From NCBI GenBank assembly GCA_947459175.1, contig CANHCT010000004.1, forward strand, positions 1-48,536: DNA of 48,536 nucleotides. Direction: 5' to 3'. Positions 33,181 through 43,183 of this stretch are shown here, in pieces; position 1 is the first letter of the stretch; every line of letters starts with the position of its first letter. Both the position numbers and the translations under genes were made by a program. The notes under the pieces are model-generated. The model searched no databases. It saw nothing but the letters and a program-made list of their open reading frames with translations, and had not been told where the DNA came from. The stretch is from Hymenobacteraceae bacterium (GTDB taxonomy: Bacteria; Bacteroidota; Bacteroidia; Cytophagales; Flexibacteraceae).

Positions 33181-33747
33181 TCATATTATCTTAATCCAGT
33201 TTTTTAAAAGTTGCAGACCATATTCCGACAAATGGGCTTCCGGATGAAATTGAAATCCGCTGATTTTCATGCTTTCATGCTCAAATCCCATCAATTCTCC
33301 TTTTTCTGTAAGCAGATTCGGCAACAATGGGCGAGGCAGGTTTTCCACCTGCAGGGAGTGGTACCGCACCACCCGGAACCGGTCGGGAATATCCGAAAAT
33401 AGCGTACTACGCCGTACCATAATGACAATGTCTGTTTTCCCGTGTTTGGGTTCTTTTTTTACGATTTTTGCTCCGTAAGTAAGGGCTATTGCCTGAAAAC
33501 CAAGACAAATGCCCAACAAGGGTTTCCTCGCAATCACAGCAATTGTAAAGTCAAGCAGGTCCGGCATAGACCCGGGATTGCCGGGTCCGGGACCCAAAAC
33601 AATGGCATCATAATCCATCCATTTTCCTGATTCTTTGACACTTGCAAAATTACTTACAGTTACCTCAGCACCGGTCATGCAAAGATAATCCCGTATGTTC
33701 AGTGTAAAAGAGTCATCATTGTCCACCAGCAGAATCCGTTTCGCCAT
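33181..33747 (-). CDS. pabA: Glutamine amidotransferase, aminodeoxychorismate/anthranilate synthase component II
   Basis: The 188-residue protein is a class I glutamine amidotransferase. It has DNDDSFT at the start, PGPGNPGS, catalytic Cys81 in GICLGFQ, and His168/Glu170 in FHPEA. It supplies ammonia to a chorismate-using partner for folate (PabA) or tryptophan (TrpG) synthesis. No PabB, TrpE or other trp gene is adjacent, so the symbol is tentative, chosen because an isolated copy is more often PabA. It follows nuoN by 7 bp. Confidence 0.88.
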   Translation of the reverse strand: MAKRILLVDNDDSFTLNIRDYLCMTGAEVTVSNFASVKESGKWMDYDAIVLGPGPGNPGSMPDLLDFTIAVIARKPLLGICLGFQAIALTYGAKIVKKEPKHGKTDIVIMVRRSTLFSDIPDRFRVVRYHSLQVENLPRPLLPNLLTEKGELMGFEHESMKISGFQFHPEAHLSEYGLQLLKNWIKII

Positions 33748-33754
33748 CCTGGAG

Positions 33755-35188
33755 TTAAGAAAATACCGGAAAGAAAAATTTGGGAGCGAAGAAGGCCACT
33801 ACAGCGAAAATACCGGCGACAATTAACCAGAAAAAAGAATAAGCCGAACCTCTAAGGGGAATGTCTTCCAGCGTTTTTGGCTTGAATATCAATTGGTAAG
33901 GGATCCTGTAGAAATAACCCAAAGACAAAACGGATGATGCAATCAGGGCTGCAAACAGAATGTAGGAAATGGTTCCGCTCCAATCTCCTACAAGTGGAAG
34001 AAGGGTGGAGAAAAGGAGAAGTTTCGATGAAAATCCAATGGTAGGAGGGAGGCCAATCAGCGAAACAATCAATACGATAAATGCCAGCACAGGCAGTGGC
34101 TGAACTGAAAAATGACCAGCCAAATCTTTAATTTTGAGTTCATCCTGAAGATGGTTTTCAAAATACTGAATGGCGCAAAATGCCCCCTGATTCACAATGC
34201 CATAGGCAATGGCATAGATGAGCAGTTGATTTTCAGTATTGGGCATTCTTTGACAAAAAACAGAGGGCACCAGCAAAAATGCAGCCTGTGCCACAGCAGA
34301 ATAACCAAAAAGATTTTTTAGCTTTTCTGATTGAAAGGCGGCAAGATTGCCAATGAGCAAGCCTGAAATGCACAGGACAAACAGAGGCAACGATACGGGC
34401 AGCGAAAACATTTTGGTCAGCCCCAATATGCAGAAGGCTGCTGCAATTTTTGGGGCGGCGGAGATGTAGCCAATCCAGGGCGTAGGCGCTTTTTCGTAGA
34501 GTTGCGGAACCCAGAAATGAAATGGAAAACTACCCGACTTAAACAATAAAAAACCTGCAAAAAGCATGTATCCAGCTATTCTAAGGCCTTGAAAAACAGC
34601 TCCTTCAAATGAAAAGGTTTCCAAACCGCTAAACTCGAAGCCAAGCAACCAACTGAGGCCGAATATGGCAAGAGCCGAAGCCAATGCCCCGGTGCCGAAA
34701 TACCGCACCACCGACAATATGGATTCTTCATCTCTTCCCGAAGGCCTGGCCAATGCATAAGAACTCAGAGAAAAAACCTCTGCGGCCAAAAACATCAGCC
34801 ACAGCGACTGAGCCGATACCATCACCATCAATCCCATCAGACTCAGGAGGAGAAGGATGAAAATTTCCGGTCTGGCTGCTTCGTTTCTTCCGCTGCGCCA
34901 TTCCAGATACCCGAAAAAGCCCACAGCGCCCGATATCAGAAAAAATCTTTTAAGTATGGGTGTATAGTATTGAAAATGAAGGCTTTGAAAACTTCCGTCA
35001 ACAGGACAATATTCTGAAAGATAAAAAGCAGCTGCCAGCGAAAAAAGGCAAATCCAAATAGAAAGACCAAAGGACTGTCCCGGCAAAACCAGGTAGCAAA
35101 AAACTATCAGGACAATTCCCGAAAAAAGGGCAGTTTCTGCTCCAAGACCGGATTTCAGGATAAATTCATGAAAATCATACCAGTCCAT
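33755..35188 (-). CDS. nuoN: NADH-quinone oxidoreductase subunit N
   Basis: The 477-residue, about 13-14-span protein has the antiporter-like core of NuoN: KSGSFPFHFWVPQLYEKAPTP with its conserved lysine and histidine, IGYISAAPKIAA, YSAVAQAAFLL and the C-terminal LIGLPPTIGFSSKLLLF. As a proton-pumping subunit of complex I in the inner membrane it should act with NuoM and NuoL. No other nuo gene is in the window, although nuoN usually ends a nuo operon. It sits between sugar-nucleotide genes and pabA. A related antiporter subunit is possible, but the sequence features favour NuoN. Confidence 0.88.
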   Translation of the reverse strand: MDWYDFHEFILKSGLGAETALFSGIVLIVFCYLVLPGQSFGLSIWICLFSLAAAFYLSEYCPVDGSFQSLHFQYYTPILKRFFLISGAVGFFGYLEWRSGRNEAARPEIFILLLLSLMGLMVMVSAQSLWLMFLAAEVFSLSSYALARPSGRDEESILSVVRYFGTGALASALAIFGLSWLLGFEFSGLETFSFEGAVFQGLRIAGYMLFAGFLLFKSGSFPFHFWVPQLYEKAPTPWIGYISAAPKIAAAFCILGLTKMFSLPVSLPLFVLCISGLLIGNLAAFQSEKLKNLFGYSAVAQAAFLLVPSVFCQRMPNTENQLLIYAIAYGIVNQGAFCAIQYFENHLQDELKIKDLAGHFSVQPLPVLAFIVLIVSLIGLPPTIGFSSKLLLFSTLLPLVGDWSGTISYILFAALIASSVLSLGYFYRIPYQLIFKPKTLEDIPLRGSAYSFFWLIVAGIFAVVAFFAPKFFFPVFS

Positions 35189-35203
35189 TTCGGGCAGTAA
35201 AGC

Positions 35204-36145
35204 TTAGCTTTTTTGCAATTCCTTCTTAAAGTATTCCAAAGTGAGTTTCAATCCATCTGAGCGGGAAACTTTTGGTTCCCAACCCAATTTCTCCTTTGCA
35301 AGAGAGATGTCGGGTTGCCTTTGTTTCGGGTCATCCTGGGGCAATGGCTTGTAAATGATTTTGGATTTAGATCCCGTCAGGTTTATGATTTCCTCACCAA
35401 ACTGGTTGATGGTGATTTCGGCCGGATTCCCAATGTTTACCGGGAAGGAATAGTCACTTAGCAGAAGGCGATAGATTCCTTCCACCAAATCCGCAACATA
35501 ACAAAATGAACGGGTCTGGCTTCCGTCTCCAAAAGCAGTTAAGTTTTCCCCCCTCAGCGCCTGGCTGATAAAAGCAGGCAATACACGGCCATCGTCAAGT
35601 CGCATCCGGGGACCGTAGGTATTGAAAATTCTGGCAATTCTGATTTCCAGACCATGATAAGTGTGGTATGCCATAGTGATGGCTTCCTGAAAACGCTTGG
35701 CCTCATCATAAACGCCTCTTGGACCAATTGGATTTACATTACCCCAATAGTCTTCATATTGAGGATGTACCAAAGGATCGCCGTAAACCTCTGAAGTGGA
35801 GGCAATCAGAAATCTGGCTTGTTTCGCTTTTGCCAAACCCAACAGATTGTGCGTTCCCAAAGAGCCTACTTTCAGGGTTTGAATGGGAACTTTCAGGTAA
35901 TCGATGGGAGAGGCCGGAGAGGCAAAATGCAGGATGTAATCCAGGTGTCCGGGTACATGTACAAATTTGGAGACATCATGATGATAAAATTCGAACTCTT
36001 TCAGGCCAAACAGGTGTTCGATATTCGCCAGATTGCCGGTAATCAGGTTGTCCATGGCAATCACATGGTATCCCTCGTTCAGAAAGCGGTCGCATAAATG
36101 AGAGCCCAAAAAGCCCGCTCCTCCTGTGATTAGTACACTTTTCAT
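35204..36145 (-). CDS. uxs: UDP-glucuronate decarboxylase (UDP-xylose synthase), SDR family
   Basis: The 313-residue extended SDR enzyme has GGAGFLG (residues 8-14), the [11 protein letters not shown] motif of UDP-glucuronate decarboxylases, STSEVYGDP, and a [19 protein letters not shown] stretch with the catalytic Tyr146/Lys150 pair. It converts UDP-glucuronate to UDP-xylose. The gene directly upstream encodes UDP-glucose 6-dehydrogenase, which makes its substrate, and the two overlap by one base (TAATG). That pairing strengthens the call. Products probably feed surface polysaccharide. Confidence 0.95.
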   Translation of the reverse strand: MKSVLITGGAGFLGSHLCDRFLNEGYHVIAMDNLITGNLANIEHLFGLKEFEFYHHDVSKFVHVPGHLDYILHFASPASPIDYLKVPIQTLKVGSLGTHNLLGLAKAKQARFLIASTSEVYGDPLVHPQYEDYWGNVNPIGPRGVYDEAKRFQEAITMAYHTYHGLEIRIARIFNTYGPRMRLDDGRVLPAFISQALRGENLTAFGDGSQTRSFCYVADLVEGIYRLLLSDYSFPVNIGNPAEITINQFGEEIINLTGSKSKIIYKPLPQDDPKQRQPDISLAKEKLGWEPKVSRSDGLKLTLEYFKKELQKS

Positions 36146-37470
36146 TAGATTTTGGAATTAAAAAAAATAGGTTGGCGACCAATGGAATAATAATCAAATC
36201 CGAATTCTTCCATTTGGATCGGTTCAAATACATTTCGGCCGTCAAAAATCACCTTATTTTTCAGAAGTTTTTGAATTTTTTCAAATTCAGGGGTTCTGAA
36301 TTCTGGCCATTCGGTTACCACCAATAAGGCATCGGCACCTTCCAGTGTTTCATAAAGGTCTTGTCCGAATTCTATGGTTTCGCCTAAAATCCGTTTTACA
36401 TTTTCCTGTGCTTCAGGGTCATAGGCTTTGATTTTAGCCCCTTCCGCCAAAAGAACTCTTATGTTTTCCAGAGAAGGTGCTTCGCGGATGTCATCTGTAT
36501 AAGGCTTGAATGCCAGACCCCATACCGCAATTTTCTTGCCCTTTAAATCACCTTTGAAATAATTTTTTATTGCCGGAATCAGTTTGGTCTTCTGTATCTG
36601 ATTGACACCCATTACCGATTCAAGGATTTTAAAATCATACTGGTATTCGGAAGAAGTTTTGGCCAAAGCCTGCACATCTTTCGGGAAGCAACTTCCGCCG
36701 TATCCAATACCAGCAAACAAGAATCTCTTTCCAATCCTGCTGTCTGAACCTATTCCTTTTCGGACCTCATCCACATTGGCCCCCACCTTTTCGCAAAGAT
36801 TGGCAATCTCATTCATAAAGGTGATTTTGGTAGCAAGAAAAGCATTGGCAGCGTACTTGGTGAGTTCCGCAGAGCGTTCATCCATAAACAAAACCGGATT
36901 TCCTTGCCGAACAAGCGGAGCGTACAAACGCTCCATGACTTTCTTTGCCTTTTCGGACCTGGTGCCTATGACCACCCGGTCTGGCTTCATAAAATCTTCT
37001 ACAGCAACGCCTTCCCGGAGAAACTCAGGATTTGAAACCACATCAAATTCAACAGTGGCTTTTTCTGCAATTCTGGCACTCACCAATTCTGCAGTTCCCA
37101 CTGGTACTGTGGACTTGTCTACCACCACCACATATTGGTTCAGCAAGGGGCCAAGGTCGGAGGCAACACCCAGGATATAGCTTAGGTCGGCAGAACCGTC
37201 TTCGCCGGGAGGTGTAGGCAAGGCAAGAAATATCACAGATGCGTCAGCAATGCCTTCTGCCAAATGGGTTGTAAATTTTAGTCTCCCCTGTTCAATATTC
37301 CGGTGGAACAAAACATCCAGCCCGGGCTCATAAATGGGGATAACTCCTGATTGTAAACTTTTAACCTTTTCCTGGTTGATATCGATGCAGGTTACCGAAT
37401 TGCCGGTTTCGGCAAAACATGTGCCGGTAACCAAGCCTACATATCCGGTTCCCACTACTGCTATTTTCAT
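36145..37470 (-). CDS. ugd: UDP-glucose 6-dehydrogenase
   Basis: The 441-residue enzyme starts with a Rossmann motif (VGTGYVG, residues 6-12). It shows the family marks CSNPEF-like [11 protein letters not shown] (145-153), GSD near 241, and catalytic Cys261 in YGGSCFPKD. It oxidises UDP-glucose twice to UDP-glucuronate with NAD. ATG at 37470 is selected because the first codons then encode the typical [10 protein letters not shown]. An open frame to 37689 adds 73 unrelated residues. It heads the minus-strand string down to the DUF6089 genes and is divergent from the barrel gene at 37584. Confidence 0.96.
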   Translation of the reverse strand: MKIAVVGTGYVGLVTGTCFAETGNSVTCIDINQEKVKSLQSGVIPIYEPGLDVLFHRNIEQGRLKFTTHLAEGIADASVIFLALPTPPGEDGSADLSYILGVASDLGPLLNQYVVVVDKSTVPVGTAELVSARIAEKATVEFDVVSNPEFLREGVAVEDFMKPDRVVIGTRSEKAKKVMERLYAPLVRQGNPVLFMDERSAELTKYAANAFLATKITFMNEIANLCEKVGANVDEVRKGIGSDSRIGKRFLFAGIGYGGSCFPKDVQALAKTSSEYQYDFKILESVMGVNQIQKTKLIPAIKNYFKGDLKGKKIAVWGLAFKPYTDDIREAPSLENIRVLLAEGAKIKAYDPEAQENVKRILGETIEFGQDLYETLEGADALLVVTEWPEFRTPEFEKIQKLLKNKVIFDGRNVFEPIQMEEFGFDYYSIGRQPIFFNSKI

Positions 37471-37583
37471 TCTGAATTTTTTTCGAGGTGCAAAACTGGC
37501 AGTAAAATGGGATTGAGCCAATCCATTTTCAAAATATTCTTTGAAAACTTCCCATATTTCGGGATAAACAGGTTCTTTGCACT

Positions 37584-38372
37584 TTGAATGCCGAAAAATT
37601 GAATCGAAGTATTTGTATTGTTTTGTTATTTTTCTTTTTCGGTCCGGAAATTTCAGGCGCAAGACACTCGCCTGATTCCACCGGTACAAATGGCCAGCGC
37701 ATCCTTATGTTTTCGGGATTTGCAGGCTTATGCATTCCGGGAATGGACCTGAAAAAGGATTATGGAAATTATGGTGAAATAGGAGGTGCCATTCAATTCC
37801 AAACAAAAAAAAGGTTATTTTTCAGTTTGGAATATGGATACCTCTTTGGCAGCGGGGTGAAAAATGATCCGGTTTCCAACCTCAGGGACAAGGATGGGCA
37901 GATTATCGGCTCCAATGGCAGTTATGCCACATTCAAGGTTTTTCAAAGAGGCTTTATGTTTCCATTGATGAAAATGGGTTATACCCTGAAAATCAATAAA
38001 AAAGCGGTTTGGAATACCTTGGGAGGGCTTAATGTATCCCTGGGCGGGGGATATTTTGGCAACTGGACCTATATTCAGGATCTTAGTAAAAAAACACCGC
38101 AGTTTCAGGACCAATACCGCGAAGGCTACGACCGCTACCGGTCCGGTCCCGGGCTCGGATTGTGGATGGGCTATCTGTATTTGCCGGAAGCCGGAAAGAT
38201 CAATTTTCATATAGAAGCCGGTTACTGCCGCTTCTTTACCGAAACAAAGCGTTTCGATTTTGTCAGTCTTGAACCGGCAGGACAAAGGCGAAATGAAGCT
38301 GTATTTCAATTGAGACTCAAAATTTGTTTCACCATACGGTCACGGTCTCAGGAAACTTTTTATTACTATTAA
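37584..38372 (+). CDS. Probable outer-membrane beta-barrel protein, unknown function
   Basis: The up to 262-residue protein has a signal-like stretch (ICIVLLFFFFGPEISG). Alternating strands with Gly and aromatic residues follow (FFSLEYGYLFGSG, LNVSLGGGYFGNW, IEAGYCRFF) and a terminal strand FQLRLKICFTI, consistent with a barrel in the outer membrane. No family recognised. The start is uncertain: a TTG at 37584 or a TTG at 37599, with no good ATG. It is 9 bp from ppa, so probably co-transcribed with it, though the connection is not obvious. Confidence 0.65.
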   Translation: MNAEKLNRSICIVLLFFFFGPEISGARHSPDSTGTNGQRILMFSGFAGLCIPGMDLKKDYGNYGEIGGAIQFQTKKRLFFSLEYGYLFGSGVKNDPVSNLRDKDGQIIGSNGSYATFKVFQRGFMFPLMKMGYTLKINKKAVWNTLGGLNVSLGGGYFGNWTYIQDLSKKTPQFQDQYREGYDRYRSGPGLGLWMGYLYLPEAGKINFHIEAGYCRFFTETKRFDFVSLEPAGQRRNEAVFQLRLKICFTIRSRSQETFYYY

Positions 38373-38381
38373 ATCTGCGTA

Positions 38382-38942
38382 ATGCCCATCCAATCTCAGG
38401 CTACTTCCAATTTCAATCCATGGCACCATGTACATTTTGGTGACCATGCCCCCGAACTTGTCAATGCCATCATCGAAATACCCTCTGGTTCAAAGGGAAA
38501 ATTTGAGCTTGATAAAACGACCGGACTGCTCAAGCTCGACCGGGTTCTTTTTTCTGCGGTACACTATCCTGCAAATTACGGATTTATTCCCCGCACCTAT
38601 TGTGACGACAAAGATCCGCTCGATATTCTGGTGATTACATCCATCGAACTTCCCCATTTGTGCCAGGTAGAAGCCAAAGTGGTTGGCGTAATGCGCATGG
38701 TAGACCAGGGCGAGGCCGACGACAAAATTATTGCTGTGGCAGCAAAAGACCAGTCAGTCAATCACATAGAAGAAATCAGCCAATTGCCTGTGCACACCAT
38801 CAACCAAATCCAGAGATTTTTTGAAGATTACAAAAAACTGGAGCACAAGGAGGTAGTGGTAGAAAACTTTATGGACAGGCAGGAAGCCTACCGAATCATC
38901 AGAGACAGCATCCGTTTGTATAAGGATACATTCCTTTGGTGA
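38382..38942 (+). CDS. ppa: Inorganic pyrophosphatase, family I
   Basis: The 186-residue enzyme has the family I metal-binding pattern: DDKDPLD (D76, D78 and D81 being the equivalents of the E. coli triad), YGFIPRTYC before it, and [14 protein letters not shown] after it. It hydrolyses pyrophosphate released by biosynthetic reactions in the cytoplasm. Length is near normal. ATG at 38382 lies 9 bp after the previous gene. It converges with the bacilliredoxin gene with only 10 bp between. Confidence 0.94.
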   Translation: MPIQSQATSNFNPWHHVHFGDHAPELVNAIIEIPSGSKGKFELDKTTGLLKLDRVLFSAVHYPANYGFIPRTYCDDKDPLDILVITSIELPHLCQVEAKVVGVMRMVDQGEADDKIIAVAAKDQSVNHIEEISQLPVHTINQIQRFFEDYKKLEHKEVVVENFMDRQEAYRIIRDSIRLYKDTFLW

Positions 38943-38952
38943 GGTCTCTGAA

Positions 38953-39369
38953 TCAAAGTACCTCTTCAAAAACCCCCTCCAGATGGGTGGCAATCACCTC
39001 GGCAGAGCGGCCTTCAATGTGCTGACGCTGAACAAAATGGATCAATTCTCCGTCTTTAAACAAGGCAATGGAGGGAGAACTTGGCGGATAGGGAAGGGTA
39101 AACTCCCGAACCTTTGCGGTTGCTTCCTGATCTACGCCTGCAAATACAGTAAGCAGCCTTTCAGGTTTTTTCGCAGACCTGCTCAGTGCAAGTTTCACTC
39201 CGGGTCTGGCGGTTCCTGCCGCACAACCGCACACAGAGTTGATGACCACCAGAGCAGTTCCTTTGCTCTCGGTCAGTTCATGGTTTACTTCACCAGCCGA
39301 TTTCATTTCTCTGAAGCCGGCGTTTGTTAAATCAAGGCGCATGGGCGCCACCAAATGTTCTGGATACAT
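38953..39369 (-). CDS. Bacilliredoxin, BrxA/BrxB (YphP/YqiW) family
   Basis: The 138-residue protein has the family CGC active site (Cys47 and Cys49 in NSVCGCAAG) within a thioredoxin-like fold, with ARPGVKLAL after it and [10 protein letters not shown] near the end. In Firmicutes these proteins remove bacillithiol from mixed disulfides; in Bacteroidota they are also widespread and probably handle a low-molecular-weight thiol. It follows the DUF59 gene by 12 bp and probably shares its transcript. Start ATG at 39369. Confidence 0.9.
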   Translation of the reverse strand: MYPEHLVAPMRLDLTNAGFREMKSAGEVNHELTESKGTALVVINSVCGCAAGTARPGVKLALSRSAKKPERLLTVFAGVDQEATAKVREFTLPYPPSSPSIALFKDGELIHFVQRQHIEGRSAEVIATHLEGVFEEVL

Positions 39370-39381
39370 GTCTTTATGTTG

Positions 39382-39699
39382 TTATAAAAAACCCAATTCA
39401 AGTTTGGCCGCCTCCGACATCATATCCTGATGGTAAGGAGGATCAAAAGTAAGCTCTACATGGACTTCACCCATGCCTTCCATAGCCTGAACTTTCGATC
39501 TCACTTCCTCCGGAATGGTTCCCGCTGAAGGACAGTTGGGTGAGGTCAGGGTCATTTTGACATACACATTGTTGACCGGGTAAACCTCAATCTCGTAAAT
39601 CAGCCCCAGCTCATAAATGTCTACCGGAATCTCCGGATCGTAAATGGTCTTTATGGTCTTACGAACCTCCTCCTTCAGCTCTTCGTCAGTAAGGGTCAT
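39382..39699 (-). CDS. DUF59/MIP18 family iron-sulfur assembly protein (SufT-like)
   Basis: The 105-residue protein matches the DUF59 family: TIYDPEIPVDIYELGLIY and MTLTSPNCPSAGTIPEEV, with the conserved cysteine in the latter motif, and ELTFDPPYHQDMMSE near the end. Members such as SufT and PaaD help mature iron-sulfur proteins. No other suf gene is present. Its start lies 68 bp from the end of rplQ, past the terminator at 39732-39760, so it should have its own promoter in that short gap, though I see no exact TAnnTTTG box. Confidence 0.88.
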   Translation of the reverse strand: MTLTDEELKEEVRKTIKTIYDPEIPVDIYELGLIYEIEVYPVNNVYVKMTLTSPNCPSAGTIPEEVRSKVQAMEGMGEVHVELTFDPPYHQDMMSEAAKLELGFL

Positions 39700-39731
39700 G
39701 GCTAAAAAACTTGGGCAAATGCCAAAATGTT

Positions 39732-39760
39732 CAAAAAAAAAGGGAACCGAGGTCCCCTTT
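39732..39760 (-). terminator. Rho-independent terminator of the ribosomal operon
   Basis: On the minus strand AAAGGGGACC (39760-39751) pairs with GGTTCCCTTT (39748-39739), with one G-T wobble and the inner base pair open, followed by a T run (to 39733). It lies 8 bp after the rplQ stop. Confidence 0.85.
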
Positions 39761-39767
39761 TCGAAAA

Positions 39768-40454
39768 TTATTCTTCTTTTTTTGGTTCCTCTTCGTCAGC
39801 TGAAGCTTCAGGGGCTTCGTCAGCTGAAGATTCCGGTTCTGCCGGAGTTTCTGATTCTGTGGCAGGAATTTCATCTGCAGTTTCGGTTTCGACAACTTCA
39901 GCGGTTGGTTCTGCAATGATTTCTTCTGTTTTTTCTACCTCATCGGCCACGATTTCTGCTGCAGGTGTTTCCTCAATTGCCTCATCGGCTACCACTACGG
40001 CTTCTGCCACAGGAGTTCCTTCAGTTTTTCTCGAACCGGCCCGGCGGGTCCTTTTGGCTTTCGCCGGGGCCTGAGATTTGACAGTGAGCAACAACTCATT
40101 GTAGTCCACCAATTCGATAAGCGCAGTCTCAGCAGCATCTCCTGAACGGGTTCCCAATTTGATAATTCGGGTGTATCCTCCGTTGCGGCTGGCAATTTTT
40201 TCAGAGATTTCTCCGAAAAGAATTTTGATGGCTTCTTTGTTTTTCAAATAAGAAAAAGCCGTCCTGCGGTTGTGCGTGGTGTCGTCTTTAGATTTTGTCA
40301 AAATAGGCTCCACATATTTGCGCAGCTCTTTTGCCTTGGCCAGTGTAGTAACGATTCTTTTATTCAATATCAGGGAGTTGGCCATGTTCGAAAGCATGGC
40401 TTTCCTGTGAGAGGCGGTTCTGCCAAGGTGGTTGTCTTTTTTTCCGTGTCTCAT
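39768..40454 (-). CDS. rplQ: 50S ribosomal protein L17 with a long acidic tail
   Basis: The first 122 or so residues are normal L17 ([38 protein letters not shown]). The next 106 residues form a low-complexity tail: a short basic linker ([12 protein letters not shown]), then a run dominated by Ala, Glu, Pro and Asp. L17 is usually 115-130 residues, while many Bacteroidota have longer tails. L17 sits at the peptide exit region of the large subunit, so the tail may project from the ribosome. It is the last gene of the operon. Confidence 0.96.
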   Translation of the reverse strand: MRHGKKDNHLGRTASHRKAMLSNMANSLILNKRIVTTLAKAKELRKYVEPILTKSKDDTTHNRRTAFSYLKNKEAIKILFGEISEKIASRNGGYTRIIKLGTRSGDAAETALIELVDYNELLLTVKSQAPAKAKRTRRAGSRKTEGTPVAEAVVVADEAIEETPAAEIVADEVEKTEEIIAEPTAEVVETETADEIPATESETPAEPESSADEAPEASADEEEPKKEE

Positions 40455-40456
40455 GA

Positions 40457-41449
40457 TTAATCTTCATCTAAGCGGTACTTGCTGATGTCCATTCCAAAGG
40501 TCAGACCTTTTTCTGCAATCAGTTGTTCCAGTTCTGTTAATGATTTTTTACCAAAGTTTCTGAACTTCATCATGTCAGAAACTTCCAATGCCGCCAGGTC
40601 GCCGAGTGTTTTGATATCAGCGGCTTTGAGGCAATTGTATGCCCGCACCGAAAGATCAAGGTCGGTAAGGGATGTTTTGAGAAGCTTGCGCATTTGCAGC
40701 CATTCTTCATCCACTGTTTCTTCCTCTTGTGGTCTGGCAATTTCAAAGGTCATGGCCTGATCGCTGAACAGCATGAAGTGTTGAATCAGAATGTAGGCAG
40801 CTCCTTTGAGTGCATCCTCTGGGTGAATGGAGCCATCGGTTTTGATTTCGATGATGAGTTTCTCAAAATCGGTCTTTTGCTCCACCCGGGTGTTTTCTAC
40901 CCGGTAGGTTACATTTTTTATAGGCGTGAATATGGCGTCAATAGGAATGACACCGGTATTCGAGTCGGCATTCTTGTTTTCCTCGGCCGGAACATAACCT
41001 CTTCCTTTTTCGATGGTCAGTTCGATTTCGAACGAAAAAGCCGGGTCAATGCGACAAATCACATAATCCGGATTCAGGATAGCAAAAGAGGAAGTAAAGT
41101 TGGCAATGTCTCCGGCAGTAAATACATCCTTGTTTTTCAAAAAGATGTTGATTTTCTGATCGGGTCCGTCTACCAATTTTTTAAACCGTACCTGCTTCAG
41201 GTTGAGGATGATTTCAGTAACATCTTCCACCACCCCTTCGATATTGGAAAATTCGTGCAGAACACCCGGAATCTTTATGGAAGTGATGGCATAGCCGTCG
41301 AGGGAGCTCAAAAGAATTCTTCTCAGTGCGTTGCCGATGGTTACTCCAAATCCTTTTTCAAGGGGTTTGAACTCAAAAAGACCGTGAAAGTCGTCGGCTT
41401 TCTCCATGACGACTTTGTCGGGAATTTGAAATGCTAAAATGGATGACAT
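40457..41449 (-). CDS. rpoA: DNA-directed RNA polymerase subunit alpha
   Basis: The 330-residue alpha subunit has the N-terminal dimerisation domain ([35 protein letters not shown]) and a C-terminal domain of helix-hairpin-helix type ([33 protein letters not shown]) that contacts activators and upstream DNA. Length and order are standard. It is 2 bp upstream of rplQ in the alpha operon. Confidence 0.98.
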   Translation of the reverse strand: MSSILAFQIPDKVVMEKADDFHGLFEFKPLEKGFGVTIGNALRRILLSSLDGYAITSIKIPGVLHEFSNIEGVVEDVTEIILNLKQVRFKKLVDGPDQKINIFLKNKDVFTAGDIANFTSSFAILNPDYVICRIDPAFSFEIELTIEKGRGYVPAEENKNADSNTGVIPIDAIFTPIKNVTYRVENTRVEQKTDFEKLIIEIKTDGSIHPEDALKGAAYILIQHFMLFSDQAMTFEIARPQEEETVDEEWLQMRKLLKTSLTDLDLSVRAYNCLKAADIKTLGDLAALEVSDMMKFRNFGKKSLTELEQLIAEKGLTFGMDISKYRLDED

Positions 41450-41458
41450 GTTTAGGAA

Positions 41459-42064
41459 TTATTTGGAGTAAAGTTCTACAATAAGTTGTTCCTGAATGTT
41501 TTCCGGAATCTGATCCCTTTGAGGATAGGAGATGAATTTACCGGAGAGTTCTTTTCCGTCCCACTCCAGCCAATTGAATTTTCTGGCGCTGCGACCAGAA
41601 AGGCTGTCTGAAATAGCAGAAAGAGATTTTGATTTCTCTCTTACGGCAATCACATCTCCGGGCTTTACGCTAAAAGAAGGAATATTCACCACCTCACCGT
41701 TTACGGTAATGTGCTTGTGCAATACGAGTTGGCGTGCACCTGCACGGGTGGGAGAAATACCGAATCTGAAAACTACATTGTCGAGGCGGGCCTCCAGCAA
41801 TTTCAGAAGATTTTCACCGGTGATACCCTCTTTACGGGCTGCTTTGGAAAACAAATTGGAGAATTGACGCTCCAGTACACCATAGGTATATTTTGCTTTC
41901 TGCTTGGCAGCCAGCTGTATCGCGTATTCCGATTGTTTTCTCCTTTTGCCTCGGCCGTGCTGACCGGGACCGTAATTTTTCTTTTGTAATGCTCTGCTGG
42001 GACCAAAAATGGCGTCTCCAAACCGACGGGCAATCTTTGTGGTCGCTCCTGTATACCTTGCCAT
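41459..42064 (-). CDS. rpsD: 30S ribosomal protein S4
   Basis: The 201-residue protein has the S4 N-terminus ([21 protein letters not shown]), the [20 protein letters not shown] stretch, and the S4 RNA-binding domain with [27 protein letters not shown]. It nucleates small-subunit assembly. No N-terminal zinc-binding cysteines are present, as expected for the C-minus form. It lies between rpsK and rpoA, the usual place. Confidence 0.98.
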   Translation of the reverse strand: MARYTGATTKIARRFGDAIFGPSRALQKKNYGPGQHGRGKRRKQSEYAIQLAAKQKAKYTYGVLERQFSNLFSKAARKEGITGENLLKLLEARLDNVVFRFGISPTRAGARQLVLHKHITVNGEVVNIPSFSVKPGDVIAVREKSKSLSAISDSLSGRSARKFNWLEWDGKELSGKFISYPQRDQIPENIQEQLIVELYSK

Positions 42065-42066
42065 AA

Positions 42067-42459
42067 TTATACTCTTCTCTTTTTAGGTGGACGGCATCCG
42101 TTGTGCGGAAGCGGTGTAACATCTTTTATAACTGCCACTTCAAGGCCACAGTTCTGAATGGTGCGGATGGCAGATTCTCTTCCAGCACCTGGACCTTTGA
42201 CAAATACATCAACTTTGCGCATTCCCAATTCATAGGCTACCTGAGAGCAGTTTTCTGCAGCTTTCTGGGCAGCATACGGTGTGTTTTTCTTGGAACCTTT
42301 AAAGCCCATTTTACCGGCTGAGGCCCAGGAAACCACTTCCCCGTTGTTGTTGGTAATGGAAATGATGATGTTGTTGAAAGAAGCTTTGATGTGGGCCTGT
42401 CCGATAGCTTCTACTACCACAACCCTTTTCTTTCCTTTGTCCTTTCTCTTTTGATTCAT
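42067..42459 (-). CDS. rpsK: 30S ribosomal protein S11
   Basis: The 130-residue protein shows the S11 pattern: [53 protein letters not shown] and the C-terminal [15 protein letters not shown]. It is part of the small-subunit platform. The N-terminus is basic ([13 protein letters not shown]). Confidence 0.98.
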   Translation of the reverse strand: MNQKRKDKGKKRVVVVEAIGQAHIKASFNNIIISITNNNGEVVSWASAGKMGFKGSKKNTPYAAQKAAENCSQVAYELGMRKVDVFVKGPGAGRESAIRTIQNCGLEVAVIKDVTPLPHNGCRPPKKRRV

Positions 42460-42467
42460 CTTAGCTA

Positions 42468-42845
42468 TTATTTAGTGGCTTTTTTCTTGTTGGCCACAGT
42501 TTTTCTCTTTCCTTTCCTTGTTCTGGAATTGTTTTTCGTCCTCTGTCCTCTCACAGGCAGACCTTTTCTGTGGCGAAGCCCGCGATAGCAACCAATGTCC
42601 ATCAAGCGCTTGATGGATAGCTGAATCTCAGATTTCAGCACGCCTTCTACCTTGAACTCGCCGCTGATGACGGAGCGGATGGCATTCGACTCGTCTTCAG
42701 ACCATTCGTTAGCCTTTTTGTCTTTGTGAACTCCGGCTTTGCTCAATATGGTCGTGGCGGAACTCCTCCCGATACCATAGATATAAGTCAAAGCAATTTC
42801 TCCCCTCTTGTTTCCGGGGATGTCTACTCCAGCAATCCTTGCCAT
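42468..42845 (-). CDS. rpsM: 30S ribosomal protein S13
   Basis: The 125-residue protein has [34 protein letters not shown] and the [19 protein letters not shown] stretch of S13, which sits in the head of the small subunit and contacts the P-site tRNA. Its ATG overlaps the rpmJ stop by one base (TAATG). Confidence 0.98.
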   Translation of the reverse strand: MARIAGVDIPGNKRGEIALTYIYGIGRSSATTILSKAGVHKDKKANEWSEDESNAIRSVISGEFKVEGVLKSEIQLSIKRLMDIGCYRGLRHRKGLPVRGQRTKNNSRTRKGKRKTVANKKKATK

Positions 42846-42961
42846 TATCCTTGTCTTTGTTTAAACCTTGGATTCTTTTTATTGATGACGAAAAGTTTCC
42901 CTTTCCGCCGGATGATTTTGCAGTCTTCACTGCGTTTTTTAACAGATGCCTTTACTTTCAT
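42845..42961 (-). CDS. rpmJ: 50S ribosomal protein L36, zinc-free form
   Basis: This 38-residue protein begins [20 protein letters not shown] and ends NPRFKQRQG. It keeps only one cysteine, in DCK, and lacks the CxxC...C..H zinc site of the standard protein, so it is the C-minus form. It lies between infA and rpsM in the normal order. The ATG is at 42961 and the TAA shares a base with the rpsM start. Confidence 0.95.
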   Translation of the reverse strand: MKVKASVKKRSEDCKIIRRKGKLFVINKKNPRFKQRQG

Positions 42962-42964
42962 GGC

Positions 42965-43183
42965 TTATTTATAACGATAAACAATTCTTCCTTTTGTCAG
43001 ATCGTAAGGCGAAATTTCCAACCTTACTTTGTCTCCGGGCAATATTTTGATGTAGTGCATCCTCATTTTGCCGGAAATGTGTGCAATCAACTGATGTCCG
43101 TTGCCCAGTTCCACCCGGAACATGGCATTGGACAAAGCTTCCAAAATGGTTCCGTCCTGCTCTATGGATGATTGTTTAGGCAT
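42965..43183 (-). CDS. infA: Translation initiation factor IF-1
   Basis: The 72-residue single OB-fold protein has the IF-1 pattern: [38 protein letters not shown], and [18 protein letters not shown] at its end. It binds the A site of the small subunit during initiation. Its start overlaps the end of map by 8 bp. Confidence 0.98.
   Translation of the reverse strand: MPKQSSIEQDGTILEALSNAMFRVELGNGHQLIAHISGKMRMHYIKILPGDKVRLEISPYDLTKGRIVYRYK

Noticed and set aside
37471-37689. N-terminal extension of UDP-glucose dehydrogenase by 73 residues
   Set aside because: The family begins with the Rossmann strand encoded at 37470; the upstream residues overlap the divergent gene and have no similarity to the family.
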